Assembly (NCBI GenBank): GCA_947475475.1 | Contig: CANJOG010000056.1 | Span: 1 to 8,672, forward strand | Source of the DNA: Acetobacteraceae bacterium | Lineage (GTDB): Bacteria; Pseudomonadota; Alphaproteobacteria; Acetobacterales; Acetobacteraceae | Direction: 5' to 3' | Length of the DNA stretch: 8,672 bases | Part shown: one piece after another, positions 6,311 to 8,672 of the stretch | Numbering within the stretch: the first letter of the stretch is position 1 | Layout: each line of letters opens with the position of its first letter | Notes under the pieces: model-generated | Told to the model about the DNA's origin: nothing | What the model saw: only the letters and a program-made list of their open reading frames with translations | The model's database searches: none | Made by a program: the position numbers and the translations under genes

Positions 6311-6964
6311 ATGGCGGCGGATTGGTTCGACATGCTACCATCCGCCGCGGAATTGTCCGAGGAGTCGCGCCGCATTCTGCGCGCCTGCCCGGAAATGTCT
6401 GTCGATACGGGCGCGGTGCTGTTCCGGCCGGGATCGCTGTGCCAGGGATTGCCGATTGTGATTTCCGGCTCGGTGCGGGTGCGGCTGATTGGCGAGAATG
6501 GCCGCGAAATCGTGCTCTACCGCGTGCGGTCCGGCCAGGCCTGTATCATGACCAGCACCTGCCTGCTGGGGAACGAGCCTTACGCGGCCGAGGGCATTGC
6601 CGAGACTGCAACGACGCTGCGGCTGGTGCCGCCGGCGCAGTTCGAGGCTCTGGTGGGGACCGAGGCGGCGTTTCGCCGGCTGGTGTTTGCTGGTTTTGCC
6701 ACGCGGCTGGCCGATAGTTTCGCGCTGGTTGAGGATGTGGCGTTTCGCCCGGTGGCCGCGCGGCTAGCGCGTCTGCTGCTGGCGCGTGAGGACGCTGGCA
6801 GTGTGCATCTGACGCATGAGGCGCTCGCCGCCGAACTTGGCAGTGCGCGCGAGGTGGTCAGCCGCGCGCTGTCGGCCTTGGCGGCGCGTGGCTGGGTCGC
6901 CACTCATCGCGGCGGGATCGACCTGCTGGACCGCGCCGCGTTGCGGGTGCTGGCCGAGCCGTAA
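6311..6964 (+). CDS. Crp/Fnr-family transcriptional regulator, cysteine-containing
   Basis: This 217-residue protein has the Crp/Fnr layout: a beta-roll sensor domain (about residues 15-120, with ISGSVRVRLIGENGREIVLYRVRSG split across the roll), a dimer helix (about 122-150) and a C-terminal winged helix-turn-helix, LTHEALAAELGSAREVVSRAL, ending in GWVATHRGGIDLLD. The cAMP-contact Arg of Crp is not seen, and the N-terminal cysteine cluster of Fnr is absent. Four cysteines, at 26, 44, 78 and 84, lie in the sensor; Cys78 and Cys84 form a CIMTSTC motif where Crp would bind its ligand, which suggests redox, sulfur or metal sensing. The ATG is preceded by AAAGAG with 6 nt spacing. TTG (6296, overlapping the mltG stop) and GTG (6308) are in-frame alternatives that add five or one residues. 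It is probably cotranscribed with mltG. Confidence 0.9.
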   Translation: MAADWFDMLPSAAELSEESRRILRACPEMSVDTGAVLFRPGSLCQGLPIVISGSVRVRLIGENGREIVLYRVRSGQACIMTSTCLLGNEPYAAEGIAETATTLRLVPPAQFEALVGTEAAFRRLVFAGFATRLADSFALVEDVAFRPVAARLARLLLAREDAGSVHLTHEALAAELGSAREVVSRALSALAARGWVATHRGGIDLLDRAALRVLAEP

Positions 6965-6991
6965 GGACTTCCTTGCGCCGGCAACGCCTTG

Positions 6992-7006
6992 CGTGACTAA
7001 GTCACG
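6992..7006. promoter_or_regulatory. Perfect 15-nt palindrome, probable operator of the Crp/Fnr regulator
   Basis: CGTGACT-A-AGTCACG is a perfect 7-bp inverted repeat around a single A. It contains GTGA and TCAC half-sites like those of Crp, but separated by 5 bp rather than the usual 6. Its centre (6999) lies about 41 bp before a start predicted from a CATAAC -10 (7028-7033), the spacing of class II Crp/Fnr-activated promoters. The -35 position has no consensus, which suits an activator-dependent promoter. Confidence 0.5.
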
Positions 7007-7027
7007 GACGCGGCTTCTATCCCGGAC

Positions 7028-7033
7028 CATAAC
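7028..7033 (+). promoter_or_regulatory. Putative -10 element for the DUF2892 gene
   Basis: CATAAC matches four of six positions of TATAAT. A start near 7040 would leave an 18-nt leader containing the AGGAGG ribosome binding site at 7047-7052. There is no recognisable -35 hexamer 17 bp upstream; the palindrome at 6992-7006 overlaps that zone. Confidence 0.3.
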
Positions 7034-7057
7034 TTGCGTCGCACATAGGAGGCAGAC

Positions 7058-7228
7058 ATGAACGTCGGCACAATCGACCGCATTATTCGCATCGTCCTCG
7101 GCCTGGTTCTCATTGCCCTGATCTTTGTCGGGCCGAAGACCTGGTGGGGCCTGCTGGGCTTCATCCCTCTGGCCACCGGGCTCGTGCGCTTTTGCCCGCT
7201 CTACATGCCGTTCGGCATCAAGACCTGA
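7058..7228 (+). CDS. Small DUF2892 (YgaP-like transmembrane) protein
   Basis: This 56-residue protein begins MNVGTIDRIIRIVLG and continues with two hydrophobic segments, about residues 9-23 (IIRIVLGLVLIALIF) and 29-43 (WWGLLGFIPLATGLV), ending in RFCPLYMPFGIKT. The D-R-x-x-R start, the G-x-x-P-L-x-T-G loop and the CPLY motif are the pattern of the DUF2892 family, the membrane part of the E. coli rhodanese YgaP. No rhodanese domain is attached. Its biochemical role is unknown; family members often sit beside sulfur- or redox-related genes. A very strong AGGAGG (7047-7052) precedes the ATG by 5 nt. The adjoining Crp/Fnr gene and the palindrome between them suggest that this gene is the regulator's target. 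The single Cys46 near the membrane face could be functional. Confidence 0.88.
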   Translation: MNVGTIDRIIRIVLGLVLIALIFVGPKTWWGLLGFIPLATGLVRFCPLYMPFGIKT

Positions 7229-7248
7229 CTCGACACGCGGCATTGGGT

Positions 7249-7280
7249 GGTGGAATGCGGAACGCGGAACGCATTCCACC
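7249..7280 (+). terminator. 11-bp perfect inverted repeat after the DUF2892 gene
   Basis: GGTGGAATGCG (7249-7259) pairs perfectly with CGCATTCCACC (7270-7280) around a 10-nt loop that itself repeats part of the stem flank (GCGGAAC twice). It starts 20 bp after the stop codon, a usual place for a transcript end. No T-run follows, so termination may be inefficient or need a factor; a role as a binding site is the alternative. Confidence 0.45.
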
Positions 7281-7300
7281 CTGCGGCCGCCGTGCCTATC

Positions 7301-7336
7301 GATCCCCGTTATCCACACTGATCCCCGCTATCCACA
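7301..7336 (+). repeat. Tandem DnaA-box repeat upstream of dnaB
   Basis: A 17-bp unit, GATCCCCGYTATCCACA, occurs at 7301-7317 and 7320-7336 with one difference, a 19-bp period. The first copy ends in TTATCCACA (7309-7317), a perfect consensus DnaA box; the second ends in CTATCCACA (7328-7336), one mismatch. A much weaker inverted match, TGTGGGTTA, lies at 7378-7386. The pair ends 60 bp before the dnaB start, so DnaA could bind here and control the helicase gene. Confidence 0.6.
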
Positions 7337-7361
7337 GGTGGGGGGAGTGCGGCAATCGGTC

Positions 7362-7390
7362 CTGACGTGGGGGCGGTTGTGGGTTAAGGT
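7362..7390 (+). promoter_or_regulatory. Weak candidate dnaB promoter
   Basis: CTGACG (7362-7367) and TAAGGT (7385-7390) are 17 bp apart and share four and three positions with the housekeeping hexamers. The implied start falls at about the GTG start codon, which would make a leaderless transcript. The match is poor and the real promoter may lie elsewhere, including in the DnaA-box region. Confidence 0.15.
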
Positions 7391-7396
7391 GGTGGG

Positions 7397-8672
<1,276 letters not shown>

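Noticed and set aside
7227..7231. GANTC (CcrM methylation) site at the end of the DUF2892 gene
   Set aside because: One site in this distance is expected by chance and it is over 160 bp from dnaB, so a cell-cycle methylation role cannot be supported.

Overview
The window looks like a core chromosomal segment of a GC-rich alphaproteobacterium, probably of the Rhodospirillales/Rhodobacterales type. The reasons are the high GC content, proteins that read as alphaproteobacterial (L9 and S6 with long charged C-terminal tails, FabD/FabG/ACP/FabF/MltG in that order) and several promoter-like sites with the GCTA-type -10 element described in Caulobacter. The placement is inferred from sequence character alone; no database search was possible.

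Layout. On the minus strand, positions 71-1404 hold a ribosomal protein operon read right to left: rpsF (S6), rpsR (S18), rplI (L9). A 425-bp divergent spacer (1405-1829) separates it from a plus-strand fatty acid synthesis cluster: fabD, fabG, acpP, fabF (1830-5303). mltG (endolytic murein transglycosylase) follows 18 bp later, then a Crp/Fnr-family regulator gene whose start region abuts the mltG stop. A 93-bp gap with a perfect 15-nt palindrome leads to a 56-residue membrane protein of the DUF2892/YgaP-like type. A 168-bp spacer with an 11-bp inverted repeat and a tandem pair of DnaA-box-like sequences precedes dnaB, the replicative helicase, which runs off the right edge.

How the genes work together. 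fabD loads malonyl groups onto ACP (acpP), FabF condenses, and FabG reduces the beta-keto product, so the cluster supplies three enzymes and the carrier of type II fatty acid synthesis. MltG cuts nascent glycan strands, so membrane and wall growth genes lie side by side. The ribosomal operon and dnaB place translation and replication genes at the flanks.

Most of the window is ordinary housekeeping DNA and I see no clearly new system. The parts most worth a second look are: (1) a cysteine-rich Crp/Fnr regulator, a palindrome centred about 41 bp upstream of a plausible transcription start, and a DUF2892 membrane protein, which together resemble a small redox- or sulfur-responsive module; (2) a tandem DnaA-box repeat upstream of dnaB; (3) a structured rpsF leader with alternative pairings and a CCG-containing hairpin next to the ribosome binding site; and (4) a FabG in which the usual catalytic-tetrad Asn is Asp.
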